DNA of 10,964 nucleotides from Elusimicrobiota bacterium (GTDB taxonomy: Bacteria; CG03). Both the position numbers and the translations under genes were made by a program. The notes beneath the pieces are model-generated. The model was not told where the DNA came from and searched no databases. It saw only the letters and a list, made by a program, of their open reading frames with translations. Below are positions 1 through 6,881 of this stretch, piece by piece (within the stretch, counting starts at the first letter, position 1; each line of letters begins with the position of its first letter). The DNA is taken from positions 1 through 10,964 of the forward strand of contig JAGHAG010000139.1 in the NCBI GenBank assembly GCA_021161625.1, written 5' to 3'.

Positions 1-1832
1 GTTTTTTTGATTTCGCTACTCAAAACAGAAAGAGGAAAATCCTTCCCATTTATAAAACCTGAGATTTCTTTATTAAAGTTTAATTGCCCCATTAAAATTT
101 TACCCATTGAAAATTTTAATTTAAGAATTCCTTTCTCAAAATTAAAATTACCTTCCAATGTAGGAAGATTCTTCATTTTTTTTACAGTAAAACTTCCGTT
201 TATAATTTTTTGCTTATAAATTCCTTTTAGATTCAAGGTGGCTTTTCTTAAAGAGAGGTTTGCATTAAAGGGAATATCTTTTTTTTGCAAACTAAAAGTA
301 CCTTCAAATCTGTTGTTTTTGCCATCAAGAAGAAATGAAATAAGAGCCTTTTGCCTTGAAATCTCAAAAATACCCTGATCAACTGAAGAAACAAACCTGC
401 CTTTGATAAGAAAAGATCCCTTTTTACCAAAACCATTGACCTGCTTAACGGAAAACTTCGTCTTATTTACAAAAAAATCCCCTTCCCCATCTATTATTTT
501 GTTTTCTTCTAACTTAAAATTACCCGAAAATTTCAGAGCCGTATTCCTTCCTTTTACAAAAATTTTCAGGTTATTTTTGTTTTTAAAAATTTTACCTGTA
601 ATTTGCACTTTTCCATCCTCTCTTTTGATGGAAGGAATTACTGTCAAAGCATTGGCACTTGAAACAAAAGTTGCAAAAAAATCAAAATTTTTCTCACCCA
701 GATTTAGAGTTTTCTTTAAAACACCTTTTATGTGATATTTTTCTGTCAAAGGGGTTCCTGAAATTGAAACAAAAAAATCATTGATTTTGCCTTTTGCATC
801 CTTTATTACAAGTTTCTTTGAATTTCTTTCATTATAGACAAGAACACATTTTACATTTTCAAAAGAGTAATTTTTGTAAATTGCTTTTTCTGCCTCTCCT
901 TTAATTTTTATAAGCGGATTTTCTGCCATGCCTGAGATTTTCATAAAACCTCTATTCCTAAGCATAGAGAATTTTTCTGTCTTAAAATCTCCTGTAATGT
1001 TCAGATTGGCTCTTACAAATTTTCCGCCTTTAAGAGAAACTTTCAAAACCCCATCCAAATTAAGCCCTTTAAAATTTGCTGTAAAATTTTGCGCATTAAG
1101 TTCATCATCCTTCAGAGAAAGGTCCGTGGCAACTCTTTCAATGAATATGTTTTTTGAAAAAGAAATCTTTTGCGAGAAAAATTTTCCTTTTAGATTTTTC
1201 ATCTCTAACTTTGCCTTTGAGTATAAACCATAGAAATTGCCGGTAAAAGAAGCATTTTCAATTTCAGGTTTTTTCAAAAGAAATCCAATCAAATCAAAAT
1301 CCTTTAAAGATGCGTAAATCTCATATTTTTTTTCTTTTTTTAATATGCGGGCATTTAATTTTAATCTGTCAGAAAAAACATTCAAATCTATCCTTTTATC
1401 CTTTATTCTTCCTGAAATATAAAACACTCTTTTTAAATCAGAAACCTTCAGTTTTATATTTTTAAAACCAACAACAATTCTTTTCTCTTCACCGGGCAAA
1501 GTAATAAGTCCCTTTAATTCTTGAAGGGCTTGGATGTCATACTCCACCCCATAAATATAAACTTTCTGTGGAACAGGATTTTTTCTGAATATGAAAAACG
1601 GCTTGAAATAAAAAGCCATATTTTTTATCTGGACCTTCCTGCCGGAAAACTCAACCTCAGCATTTTCAAGGGTTATCTTTGCAAAATAATCTGTGGAAAG
1701 TGTTTTATATTTAATGCCTGTTTTCTCCATTGAAATCCGGATTTCTCTTTTTATTCTCTCAAAAGGAAAAAATATAAAAAAGACAATTACCAGTAAAAAA
1801 ATAAAAAAAATTGCCTTTAAAATTGTTCTCAT
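1..1832 (-). CDS. AsmA/TamB-like envelope protein (partial, C-terminus beyond left edge)
   Basis: Reading the minus strand from the ATG at 1832 gives 610 uninterrupted codons to the window edge, so the gene is real and continues outside. It begins with a short basic end and one strongly hydrophobic segment (about residues 4-24), which looks like an uncleaved signal anchor. What follows is a long chain of alternating beta-strand-like stretches rich in Lys, Phe, Ile, Asn and Gly, with recurring phrases such as LKGKF, FKGLNLDG, VKGRN and LEGNFNFEKG. This is the usual look of AsmA/TamB/YhdP-type proteins, which are anchored in the inner membrane, span the periplasm as beta-groove bridges, and serve lipid transport or outer-membrane biogenesis. 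The TamB C-terminal domain would lie off the window, so the exact family is open. No Shine-Dalgarno precedes the ATG, but the hydrophobic anchor right after it supports this start. The gene is divergent from nikR. Several short plus-strand ORFs in this interval are shadows. Confidence 0.75.
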   Translation of the reverse strand, partial: MRTILKAIFFIFLLVIVFFIFFPFERIKREIRISMEKTGIKYKTLSTDYFAKITLENAEVEFSGRKVQIKNMAFYFKPFFIFRKNPVPQKVYIYGVEYDIQALQELKGLITLPGEEKRIVVGFKNIKLKVSDLKRVFYISGRIKDKRIDLNVFSDRLKLNARILKKEKKYEIYASLKDFDLIGFLLKKPEIENASFTGNFYGLYSKAKLEMKNLKGKFFSQKISFSKNIFIERVATDLSLKDDELNAQNFTANFKGLNLDGVLKVSLKGGKFVRANLNITGDFKTEKFSMLRNRGFMKISGMAENPLIKIKGEAEKAIYKNYSFENVKCVLVYNERNSKKLVIKDAKGKINDFFVSISGTPLTEKYHIKGVLKKTLNLGEKNFDFFATFVSSANALTVIPSIKREDGKVQITGKIFKNKNNLKIFVKGRNTALKFSGNFKLEENKIIDGEGDFFVNKTKFSVKQVNGFGKKGSFLIKGRFVSSVDQGIFEISRQKALISFLLDGKNNRFEGTFSLQKKDIPFNANLSLRKATLNLKGIYKQKIINGSFTVKKMKNLPTLEGNFNFEKGILKLKFSMGKILMGQLNFNKEISGFINGKDFPLSVLSSEIKK

Positions 1833-1876
1833 GATTTTATTATATATAATTCGTTTTTCTTATTCCATTTTCTTTT

Positions 1877-1897
1877 TGATATAATGGTTACAAGGAG
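1877..1897 (+). promoter_or_regulatory. nikR extended -10 promoter and ribosome-binding site
   Basis: TGATATAAT at 1877-1885 is a perfect extended -10 (TGn plus TATAAT). No good -35 lies 16-18 nt upstream, which is typical of extended -10 promoters. AAGGAG at 1892-1897 is a strong ribosome-binding site 8 nt before the ATG at 1906. If transcription starts about 7 nt after the -10, the mRNA begins almost at the ribosome-binding site, giving a very short leader. GGTTAC directly follows the -10 and partly resembles the GTGTTAC element in the next promoter, so autoregulation is possible but weakly supported. Confidence 0.6.
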
Positions 1898-1905
1898 TAA
1901 AAGAG

Positions 1906-2319
1906 ATGTCCCGATTAAAAAGATTTGGTGTTTCAATTGAGGAAAAAGTTCTTAAAAACTTTGACTCCTACATAAAAAAGAAAAAGTATCCCACCAGGTC
2001 AAAAGCAATATCTGACCTGATTGTAAAAGAACTTGTCAAACACGAATGGCTCAAGGGCAACACCGTGGTGGGGGTCATTTCCCTTGTTTATAATCACCAC
2101 AAACGCGACATTGTGGAAAAATTAACAGATATTCAGCATGACTTTTATGATGTAATAATTTCCTCACAGCATATCCATCTTGACCATAACAATTGTTTTG
2201 AAATTGTAATTGTTCGCGGAAAACCTGATAAAATAAAAAATCTATCCGAAAAACTCGCCGGGACGAAAGGAGTTAAATACAGCAATCTTACTGCAGCAAT
2301 AACTGGAAAGAACATTTAA
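1906..2319 (+). CDS. nikR: Nickel-responsive transcriptional regulator NikR
   Basis: This 137-residue protein has the NikR layout. An N-terminal ribbon-helix-helix DNA-binding domain (about residues 1-46; strand RLKRFGVSI, then helices containing FDSYI and RSKAISDLI) is followed by an ACT-like tetramerisation and metal domain. The four square-planar nickel ligands of E. coli NikR (His76, His87, His89, Cys95) align with H78 in IQHDFYD, H89 and H91 in SQHIHLDH, and C97 in NNCFEI. The length is close to the E. coli protein (133 residues). NikR binds DNA when nickel is bound and normally represses nickel uptake genes. The next gene is an outer-membrane porin with a NikR-like box in its promoter, so that gene and perhaps the run behind it are the likely targets. 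The start is fixed by a strong ribosome-binding site. Confidence 0.95.
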   Translation: MSRLKRFGVSIEEKVLKNFDSYIKKKKYPTRSKAISDLIVKELVKHEWLKGNTVVGVISLVYNHHKRDIVEKLTDIQHDFYDVIISSQHIHLDHNNCFEIVIVRGKPDKIKNLSEKLAGTKGVKYSNLTAAITGKNI

Positions 2320-2330
2320 CCTGCGCCTTC

Positions 2331-2377
2331 TTGACATTTTTTTCAGATTGTGTTACATTTTTATAAAATCGTGTTAT
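2331..2377 (+). promoter_or_regulatory. Porin promoter with putative NikR-type operator
   Basis: TTGACA at 2331-2336 is a perfect -35. It is followed after 17 nt by TACATT (2354-2359, 4 of 6 matches) with an upstream TG (2351-2352). GTGTTAC at 2350-2356 overlaps this -10, and GTGTTAT recurs in the same orientation at 2371-2377, 21 bp away (two helical turns), abutting the ribosome-binding site GGAGG (2378-2382). From memory, GTGTTAC resembles the half-site of NikR operators described for some anaerobic bacteria, where the two halves are inverted. Here they are direct, so the operator call is tentative. The promoter itself is well supported. Confidence 0.5.
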
Positions 2378-2386
2378 GGAGGTTTT

Positions 2387-3325
2387 ATGAAGAAAATTTT
2401 ACTTGCTTCTGTTTTGCTTTATTCCCTGTGCTTTAATCTTTATTCTCAAATGGAGTTTTCTGGTTTTGTGGATTTTAATTATTCCAAACAGGAGGGCGGC
2501 AATTCTTCTTTTGGCATCGGCAGTTTAGAAATTGACATGGAAAGGGAATTTTCAAAAACCCTTTCTTTTGAGGGGGCTTTTGTTATTGAGGATGAGGAAA
2601 TCTCTATGGGACAGACCCTGCTTAACATAAAAACCAGAAACAATCTAAATTTTCAAATAGGTCTTATTGACATGCCCTTTGGTCTTGACTGGAAATTCTT
2701 TGCCACACCTGATAGAAAAACAATAACACCACCCATAACAACTGAAAAACTTTTTGACGGGGGTTGGTCTGATATTGGGGTAAATTTTTCAGGAAATTCA
2801 GGAAAACTCAATTTTAATTTTTATGTGGTTAATGGTTTTGGCGAGGACAAGGGCTCTCCTGTAAACCAGATTCAGGATAACAATAATGCCAAAACATCAG
2901 GCGTAAGAATAGGATTCACCCCTTCAAAAAATCTTGAGGCAGGCATCTCTTTTATGCAGGGTCCTTATCTGGATAACAACAATTCTGACCTGCTTTCCAG
3001 AACAGGATTTGATTTTTCTTATACATCTGACAGACTGCAAGTAAAAGCAGAATATATAAAAGGAACAGAAGAAAGTCCTGTAAAAACAAAAAACTCAATG
3101 GCAACATACCTGCACTTAACAAAAGAAATCTCTAAAAAATTATATACAGCAGTGCGGTTTGGCTATTATAAAGAAGAGAAATTGAAGCCTGAAAAAAGAT
3201 ACACCCTTGCCCTGGGAAAAAATTTTACAGATGATACCCGTTGCACTGCTGAATATCAGATAAGAAGAGAAAGCCCCTCTGTGAAAAATAACCTGTTTTC
3301 AATGCAGGTTGTTGTAAGTTTTTAA
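2387..3325 (+). CDS. Outer-membrane beta-barrel porin, candidate nickel-related channel
   Basis: This 312-residue protein is predicted to be exported and to form a barrel. It has a signal peptide, MKKILLASVLLYSLCFNLYS, with likely cleavage before Q21. The body shows alternating amphipathic strands with turns such as NNNSD and NNN, and it ends in VVVSF; a C-terminal Phe is the usual beta-barrel assembly signal. The phrases GLIDMPFGLDW, TPDRKTITPP and GGWSDIGVNFSG recall OprO/P-type or related porins whose early strands carry PFG and SPDR motifs. There is no TonB box or plug domain, so it is a passive porin rather than a TonB receptor. I chose the ATG at 2387, not the in-frame ATG at 2348, because it directly begins the signal peptide and follows GGAGG. 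Its place after nikR and the NikR-like box suggest a role in nickel entry; this is inference. Confidence 0.8.
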   Translation: MKKILLASVLLYSLCFNLYSQMEFSGFVDFNYSKQEGGNSSFGIGSLEIDMEREFSKTLSFEGAFVIEDEEISMGQTLLNIKTRNNLNFQIGLIDMPFGLDWKFFATPDRKTITPPITTEKLFDGGWSDIGVNFSGNSGKLNFNFYVVNGFGEDKGSPVNQIQDNNNAKTSGVRIGFTPSKNLEAGISFMQGPYLDNNNSDLLSRTGFDFSYTSDRLQVKAEYIKGTEESPVKTKNSMATYLHLTKEISKKLYTAVRFGYYKEEKLKPEKRYTLALGKNFTDDTRCTAEYQIRRESPSVKNNLFSMQVVVSF

Positions 3326-3337
3326 TTATGCTAAAAT
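3309..3337 (+). promoter_or_regulatory. Possible secondary promoter for the small membrane proteins
   Basis: TGCTAAAAT at 3329-3337 is an extended -10 (TAAAAT, 5 of 6) spaced 17 nt from a weak -35, TTGTTG, at 3309-3314. It straddles the porin stop codon and lies 43 nt before the ATG at 3381. It could give the genes behind the porin their own transcription. AT-rich DNA yields such matches often, so confidence is modest. Confidence 0.35.
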
Positions 3338-3380
3338 AAATTTTGAAATTCTGTAAACCCTGTTAGATAAGGAGGACGAA

Positions 3381-3746
3381 ATGGCATGTTTTCTTGTACC
3401 AGCAGGAGAGGCAGTTGTAACAACTGTTGTTCAGAAAATGGTGAAAAAAAAGGAAAAGGAACAGCAGAAAGGATTCAAATGGACACAAAGGTTAGGATGG
3501 CTCAACAGGATGCTGTGGGGCGGGGTTGCCCTGCTTGCTCTTGAACACATCTGGCATGGAGAAGTTGTTCCATGGCCACCTTTTCTAACAGCAATGAAAA
3601 ATCCTGCAGATATTCCCCCTATGCTTAATGAAATGGCAAAAGTTGGCACAACCATGGCAGTGGCTGTAACCTGTGTATGGCTTTTAATGGTTCTTGTGGC
3701 TGAAATAATAGTCGCAAAATCAAAAAAACCTGTTGAGGAGGTTTAA
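3381..3746 (+). CDS. Small two-helix membrane protein of unknown function (A)
   Basis: I do not recognise a named family for this 121-residue protein. An amphipathic N-terminal stretch (MACFLVPAGEAVVTTVVQKM) leads into a Lys/Glu/Gln-rich linker (about 19-33). Then comes a first membrane segment (about 41-58) carrying WLNRMLWGG and LEHIWHGEVVPWPPF, a loop with two Pro-rich turns, and a second membrane segment (about 89-112). The E55-H56-x-x-H59-x-E61 cluster at the end of helix one is the most striking element, because it could bind a metal or haem. C3 and C98 are the only cysteines. AAGGAGG at 3369-3375 is a strong ribosome-binding site. The next membrane protein starts immediately after its stop codon, so the two are almost certainly co-made and may form one complex. 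Followed by the HydG-like gene. Confidence 0.75.
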   Translation: MACFLVPAGEAVVTTVVQKMVKKKEKEQQKGFKWTQRLGWLNRMLWGGVALLALEHIWHGEVVPWPPFLTAMKNPADIPPMLNEMAKVGTTMAVAVTCVWLLMVLVAEIIVAKSKKPVEEV

Positions 3747-4040
3747 ATGTGGCTCTTGATGACCGCTCTTGCTGCAATAATTACAACTGCTTTTTGGTAT
3801 TTTAATGCCCCTGAGGACAAATATAAAATTGGATTTCTTGCCCTCATGTTCTGGGGTGCAACAATCATGTGGATTGTTGATGCTGCAATAGCATCTACTG
3901 AAGGAGAGGCGTTTTTTGAAATTTCCAGGGATGCAACTCTTCTCGGGGTCTGCACCATCCTCTTTGCCTTATTTATCTGGGAAATGGTTCTGCTGATAAA
4001 TGACCCCAGAGGTGTTCTGAAAAAAGTTTTGAAAAACTAA
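3747..4040 (+). CDS. Small three-helix membrane protein of unknown function (B)
   Basis: This 97-residue protein starts on the base after the stop of the previous gene. Its ribosome-binding site GAGGAGG (3735-3741) lies inside that gene's last codons, so translation is probably coupled. Three hydrophobic segments are visible: about residues 1-19, 27-49 (FLALMFWGATIMWIVDAAIA) and 62-84 (TLLGVCTILFALFIWEMVLL). Charged residues D44 and E79 lie inside or at the edges of helices two and three. The short C-terminus is basic (KKVLKN). No family or cofactor motif is recognised. With protein A it would give a five-helix membrane module. It stands 19 nt before the HydG-like gene, consistent with one operon. 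A membrane anchor, a small transporter, or an electron-transfer partner are all possible; the sequence does not decide. Confidence 0.75.
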   Translation: MWLLMTALAAIITTAFWYFNAPEDKYKIGFLALMFWGATIMWIVDAAIASTEGEAFFEISRDATLLGVCTILFALFIWEMVLLINDPRGVLKKVLKN

Positions 4041-4059
4041 AAGCGATTTAAAAAAATTT

Positions 4060-5526
4060 ATGACTGTTAAGGAATTTCTGGATACAACTATCCGGCAGGA
4101 TGAAATTTTGAAATTTATGAAAAATGAACAGGATTTTATAAATGATGATGAAATAGCACATCTTTTGAAAGAAAACAAAAATCCTGAACCTAAAAAAATA
4201 AGAGACATAATCCAAAAATCTCTTTCAATTGAACGGCTTGAACCCCATGAAACTGCCTGTCTTTTAAATGTGAAAGACCCATCTTTATGGGAAGAAATTT
4301 TTGAAGGAGCAGCTGAGGTAAAAAAAAGGGTCTATGATAACAGAATCGTAACTTTTGCCCCTCTTTATCTGAGTAATTTCTGTGTAAACAGCTGTCTTTA
4401 TTGCGGATTTAGAAAAGAAAACACCGAGGAAAAAAGAAAACGTCTTTCTCTTGAGGAAGTAAAAAATGAAACACAGGCACTTATAAAAATCGGGCATAAA
4501 CGCCTGATTGTTGTCTATGGAGAACACCCTGTCTCAGACATTGATTACATTGTTGATACAATCAGTACAATTTACAGTGTTACGGTTGACAAAGGGCAGA
4601 TTAGAAGAGTAAATGTGAACGCACCACCCATGAGTGTGGAAAAACTTAAACTTTTAAAACAGGCAGGAATTGGCACATATCAGGTTTTTCAGGAAACCTA
4701 TCATCACCAAACTTACAAAAAAGTTCACCCCAGAGGCATAAAAGCAGATTATAAATGGCGCCTTTATGCTCTTCACAGAGCAATGGAAGCAGGAATTGAT
4801 GATGTTGCAATCGGTGCGTTATTTGGTCTCTATGACTGGAAATTTGAAGTTATGGGGCTTGTGTATCACACAATTGACCTTGAAAAACATTTTAATGGCA
4901 TTGGTCCTCATACAATTTCTTTTCCAAGGCTTGAACCTGCAAAAAACACCCCCTTTATTCAGCAGACAGAATACAAAGTCAGTGACGAGGATTTTAAGAA
5001 ACTGATAGCAGTCTTACGTCTCTCTGTGCCATATACAGGTTTAATCCTTACTGCAAGAGAACCTGCCCATTTGAGACGAGAAGTTATTTCTCTTGGAATA
5101 ACGCAAACAGATGCCTCAACAAAAATCGGCATTGGGGCGTACAGTAAAAACTTAGAACAGCAAATTCCTGCGGAACAGCAGTTCCTCCTTGGGGATACCC
5201 GTTCCCTTGATGAGGTTATTGGTGAATTTGCTGAAATGGGATACATTACATCTTTCTGTACAGCAGGATATAGATGCGGAAGAACTGGCGAACGCATTAT
5301 GGAATTATTGCGAAAGGGAAAAGAAAGATGGTTCTGCAAACTCAATGCTGTTCTTACCTTCAGAGAATGGCTGGATGATTATGCAAGTCCCAAAACAAAA
5401 GAAAAAGGAGAAAAAATCATTCAAAAAGAAATTGAAGAAATCAAACAAAAACTTCCTAATATTTTTCCAAAATTTCTGAAATTCTACAAAAGAATTCAAA
5501 ATGGTGAAAGAGACCTCTATTTCTAA
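4060..5526 (+). CDS. hydG: HydG-like radical SAM tyrosine lyase with altered auxiliary-cluster motif
   Basis: This 488-residue protein matches HydG, which cleaves tyrosine to p-cresol and dehydroglycine and turns the latter into the CO and cyanide ligands of the [FeFe]-hydrogenase H-cluster. The radical-SAM cluster motif CX3CX2C is C108-C112-C115 (FCVNSCLYCGF). Family phrases are clear: RRVNVN, GIGTYQVFQETYH, MEAGIDDVAIGALFGLYD, GPHTISFPRL, YTGLILTAREP and the C-terminal ASPKTKEKGEKI. H277 seems to align with the His that binds the dangler iron in known HydG (my alignment from memory). The oddity is the C-terminal auxiliary-cluster motif, normally CX2CX22C: here C400 and C426 are kept at exact spacing, but the middle Cys is Gly (G403), and a new Cys appears three residues on (C406). 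CO production may therefore differ. No Shine-Dalgarno precedes the ATG; translation may be coupled to protein B. HydF is absent from the window. Confidence 0.9.
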   Translation: MTVKEFLDTTIRQDEILKFMKNEQDFINDDEIAHLLKENKNPEPKKIRDIIQKSLSIERLEPHETACLLNVKDPSLWEEIFEGAAEVKKRVYDNRIVTFAPLYLSNFCVNSCLYCGFRKENTEEKRKRLSLEEVKNETQALIKIGHKRLIVVYGEHPVSDIDYIVDTISTIYSVTVDKGQIRRVNVNAPPMSVEKLKLLKQAGIGTYQVFQETYHHQTYKKVHPRGIKADYKWRLYALHRAMEAGIDDVAIGALFGLYDWKFEVMGLVYHTIDLEKHFNGIGPHTISFPRLEPAKNTPFIQQTEYKVSDEDFKKLIAVLRLSVPYTGLILTAREPAHLRREVISLGITQTDASTKIGIGAYSKNLEQQIPAEQQFLLGDTRSLDEVIGEFAEMGYITSFCTAGYRCGRTGERIMELLRKGKERWFCKLNAVLTFREWLDDYASPKTKEKGEKIIQKEIEEIKQKLPNIFPKFLKFYKRIQNGERDLYF

Positions 5527-5550
5527 TAAAAATCTCACTTCCCCATTGTT

Positions 5551-5583
5551 TACTACTTACTACTTACCACTTACCACTTACTA
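5551..5583. repeat. 7-nt tandem repeat between hydG-like and hypC-hydE genes
   Basis: The units TACTACT, TACTACT, TACCACT, TACCACT and a partial TACTA follow with exact 7-nt periodicity and end 2 nt before the ATG of the next gene. The repeat fills the place where a ribosome-binding site would be expected; none is visible. The two variant units come in adjacent pairs, as expected from replication slippage. Confidence 0.9.
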
Positions 5584-5585
5584 AA

Positions 5586-6878
5586 ATGTGTTACGCAATT
5601 CCTGGAAAAGTTGTTGGCTTTAAAGACAAAAAAGCTGTTGTTGACTATTTTGGTGAAAAAAAATTTGCATGGAATGAATTTGAAGATTTAAAAATTGGTG
5701 ATTATATCTATGCACAGGGCGGTTTTGTCATAAACAAAATCCCTGAAAAAGAAGCTCTTGAAATTCTTGAATTCTGGAAAGAAACATTTTTTGAACTCAG
5801 AGAGAGGGATTTCCGACTCTCTTCTTTGGACAATTTGTCCCCATCTTCAAAAAAAACACGCATTATTCTTGACAGGGCTCTTGAAGGCAAAAAATTAAAA
5901 GAGGATGAACTATTATATTTACTCAATCTTGAAGACAGGGGTGACATTGAATATCTTTATAAAACAGCAAATTTTATAAGGCAGAAATATCACAAAAATG
6001 CCTGCTGCGTGCATGGAATTATTGAATTTTCAAATTATTGCACAGTGAATTGTCTTTACTGCGGAATAAGAAAATCTAATAGAGCGCTCAATAGATACAG
6101 GATGACAGAAGATGAGATTTTCTTTACTGTAAAGGAAGCAGTTGAAAAGCACGGTTTTAAAGCAATTGTTCTTCAGAGTGGAGAAGATCCCTATTTCAAT
6201 GTGGAAAAATTGTCCGCACTAATTTATAAAATAAGGAAAAATTTTCCTCTCCTGCTTTTTATAAGCACCTCAGAAGTCGGGGAGAATGGACTTAAAGAAT
6301 TTTACAGGGCAGGAGCAAGAGGGGTCTTGATTAGATTTGAGACCTCAAATCCTGAACTCTATGAAAAACTTCACAATGAAAAAATTGATGAAAGAATTTC
6401 AGAAATAGAAAGTGCCAGAAAACTGGGATTTCTTGTTTTAACTGGTGGTCTGATAGGGCTTCCCCAACAAACCCCTGAGGACATTATAAATGACATTCTC
6501 TTTGCAAAAAAATTAAAACCTGAAATGTATACTTTTGGTCCATTTTTACCCCATCCTCAAACACCTCTGAGAGATGAGAAAAAACCTGACCTTGATATTG
6601 TTTTAAAGACAACTGCCCTTATTCGCCTTCATGACCCCTATGGCAAAATTGTTTCAACAACAGCAGTGGAAACCCTTGACCCTGAAAAAGGAAGAATCTC
6701 TGCATTTATGGCAGGAGCAAATTCTCTGATGTTAAACCTCACACCAATGAAATATAAAAAATTCTATCAGATTTATCCTGAAAGAATTCACGAAAATGAA
6801 ACAATTGAATTTCAAATTCAAAAAGCACTTTTTGATTTGAAAAAACTCGGACGGGCACCAACAGACCTGGGAATATAA
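5586..6878 (+). CDS. hydE: HypC-like domain fused to HydE-like radical SAM maturase
   Basis: This 430-residue protein joins two maturation families. Residues 1-66 look like HypC, the small chaperone that carries Fe(CN)2CO in [NiFe]-hydrogenase maturation: MCYAIPGKVV with the essential Cys at position 2, AVVDYFG, KIGDYIYAQGGFVINKI, and the Glu/Ala-rich end EKEALEIL. The His equivalent to E. coli HypC His51 is Q44 here. Residues about 67-430 match HydE (T. maritima HydE has 348 residues): radical-SAM C152-C156-C159 in SNYCTVNCLYCGIRKSN, RYRMTEDEI, VLQSGEDPY, GLIGLPQQTPEDI, FGPFLPHPQTPL and a C-terminal TPMKYKKFYQIYP. Some usual HydE residues differ (RFETSNP for RHETANP, TTAVET for TTAMGT), so it is a divergent member. 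HydE normally processes the Fe(CO)2(CN)-cysteine product of HydG, whose homologue lies 59 nt upstream. The HypC domain may bind that product or dock to a target enzyme; this is inference. The start is certain because Cys2 must follow Met1. Confidence 0.9.
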   Translation: MCYAIPGKVVGFKDKKAVVDYFGEKKFAWNEFEDLKIGDYIYAQGGFVINKIPEKEALEILEFWKETFFELRERDFRLSSLDNLSPSSKKTRIILDRALEGKKLKEDELLYLLNLEDRGDIEYLYKTANFIRQKYHKNACCVHGIIEFSNYCTVNCLYCGIRKSNRALNRYRMTEDEIFFTVKEAVEKHGFKAIVLQSGEDPYFNVEKLSALIYKIRKNFPLLLFISTSEVGENGLKEFYRAGARGVLIRFETSNPELYEKLHNEKIDERISEIESARKLGFLVLTGGLIGLPQQTPEDIINDILFAKKLKPEMYTFGPFLPHPQTPLRDEKKPDLDIVLKTTALIRLHDPYGKIVSTTAVETLDPEKGRISAFMAGANSLMLNLTPMKYKKFYQIYPERIHENETIEFQIQKALFDLKKLGRAPTDLGI

Positions 6879-6881
6879 GAA

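Noticed and set aside
7..1733. Several short plus-strand ORFs
   Set aside because: They lie opposite the continuous 610-codon minus-strand frame, lack ribosome-binding sites and have Phe/Leu/Ser/Pro-rich antisense composition.
1839..1844. Minus-strand -10 TATAAT for the AsmA-like gene
   Set aside because: It is only 6 nt from the ATG, so the transcript would be leaderless, and no -35 is found; AT-rich DNA gives such matches by chance.
2348..2386. Earlier in-frame ATG for the porin
   Set aside because: It would add 13 residues before the signal peptide, lies within the promoter/operator, and has no ribosome-binding site. The ATG at 2387 follows GGAGG.
2387..3325. TonB-dependent nickel receptor
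   Set aside because: At 312 residues it is far too short, and no plug domain or TonB box is visible.
5551..5583. CRISPR-like array
   Set aside because: The 7-nt units follow each other with no spacers and no cas genes are near, so it is a simple tandem repeat.
5586..5790. Separate hypC gene with its own stop, apparent fusion by misassembly
   Set aside because: The frame is continuous from Met1 through the radical-SAM domain with uniform A-rich codon use and no stop or odd junction. Read-level support cannot be tested here.
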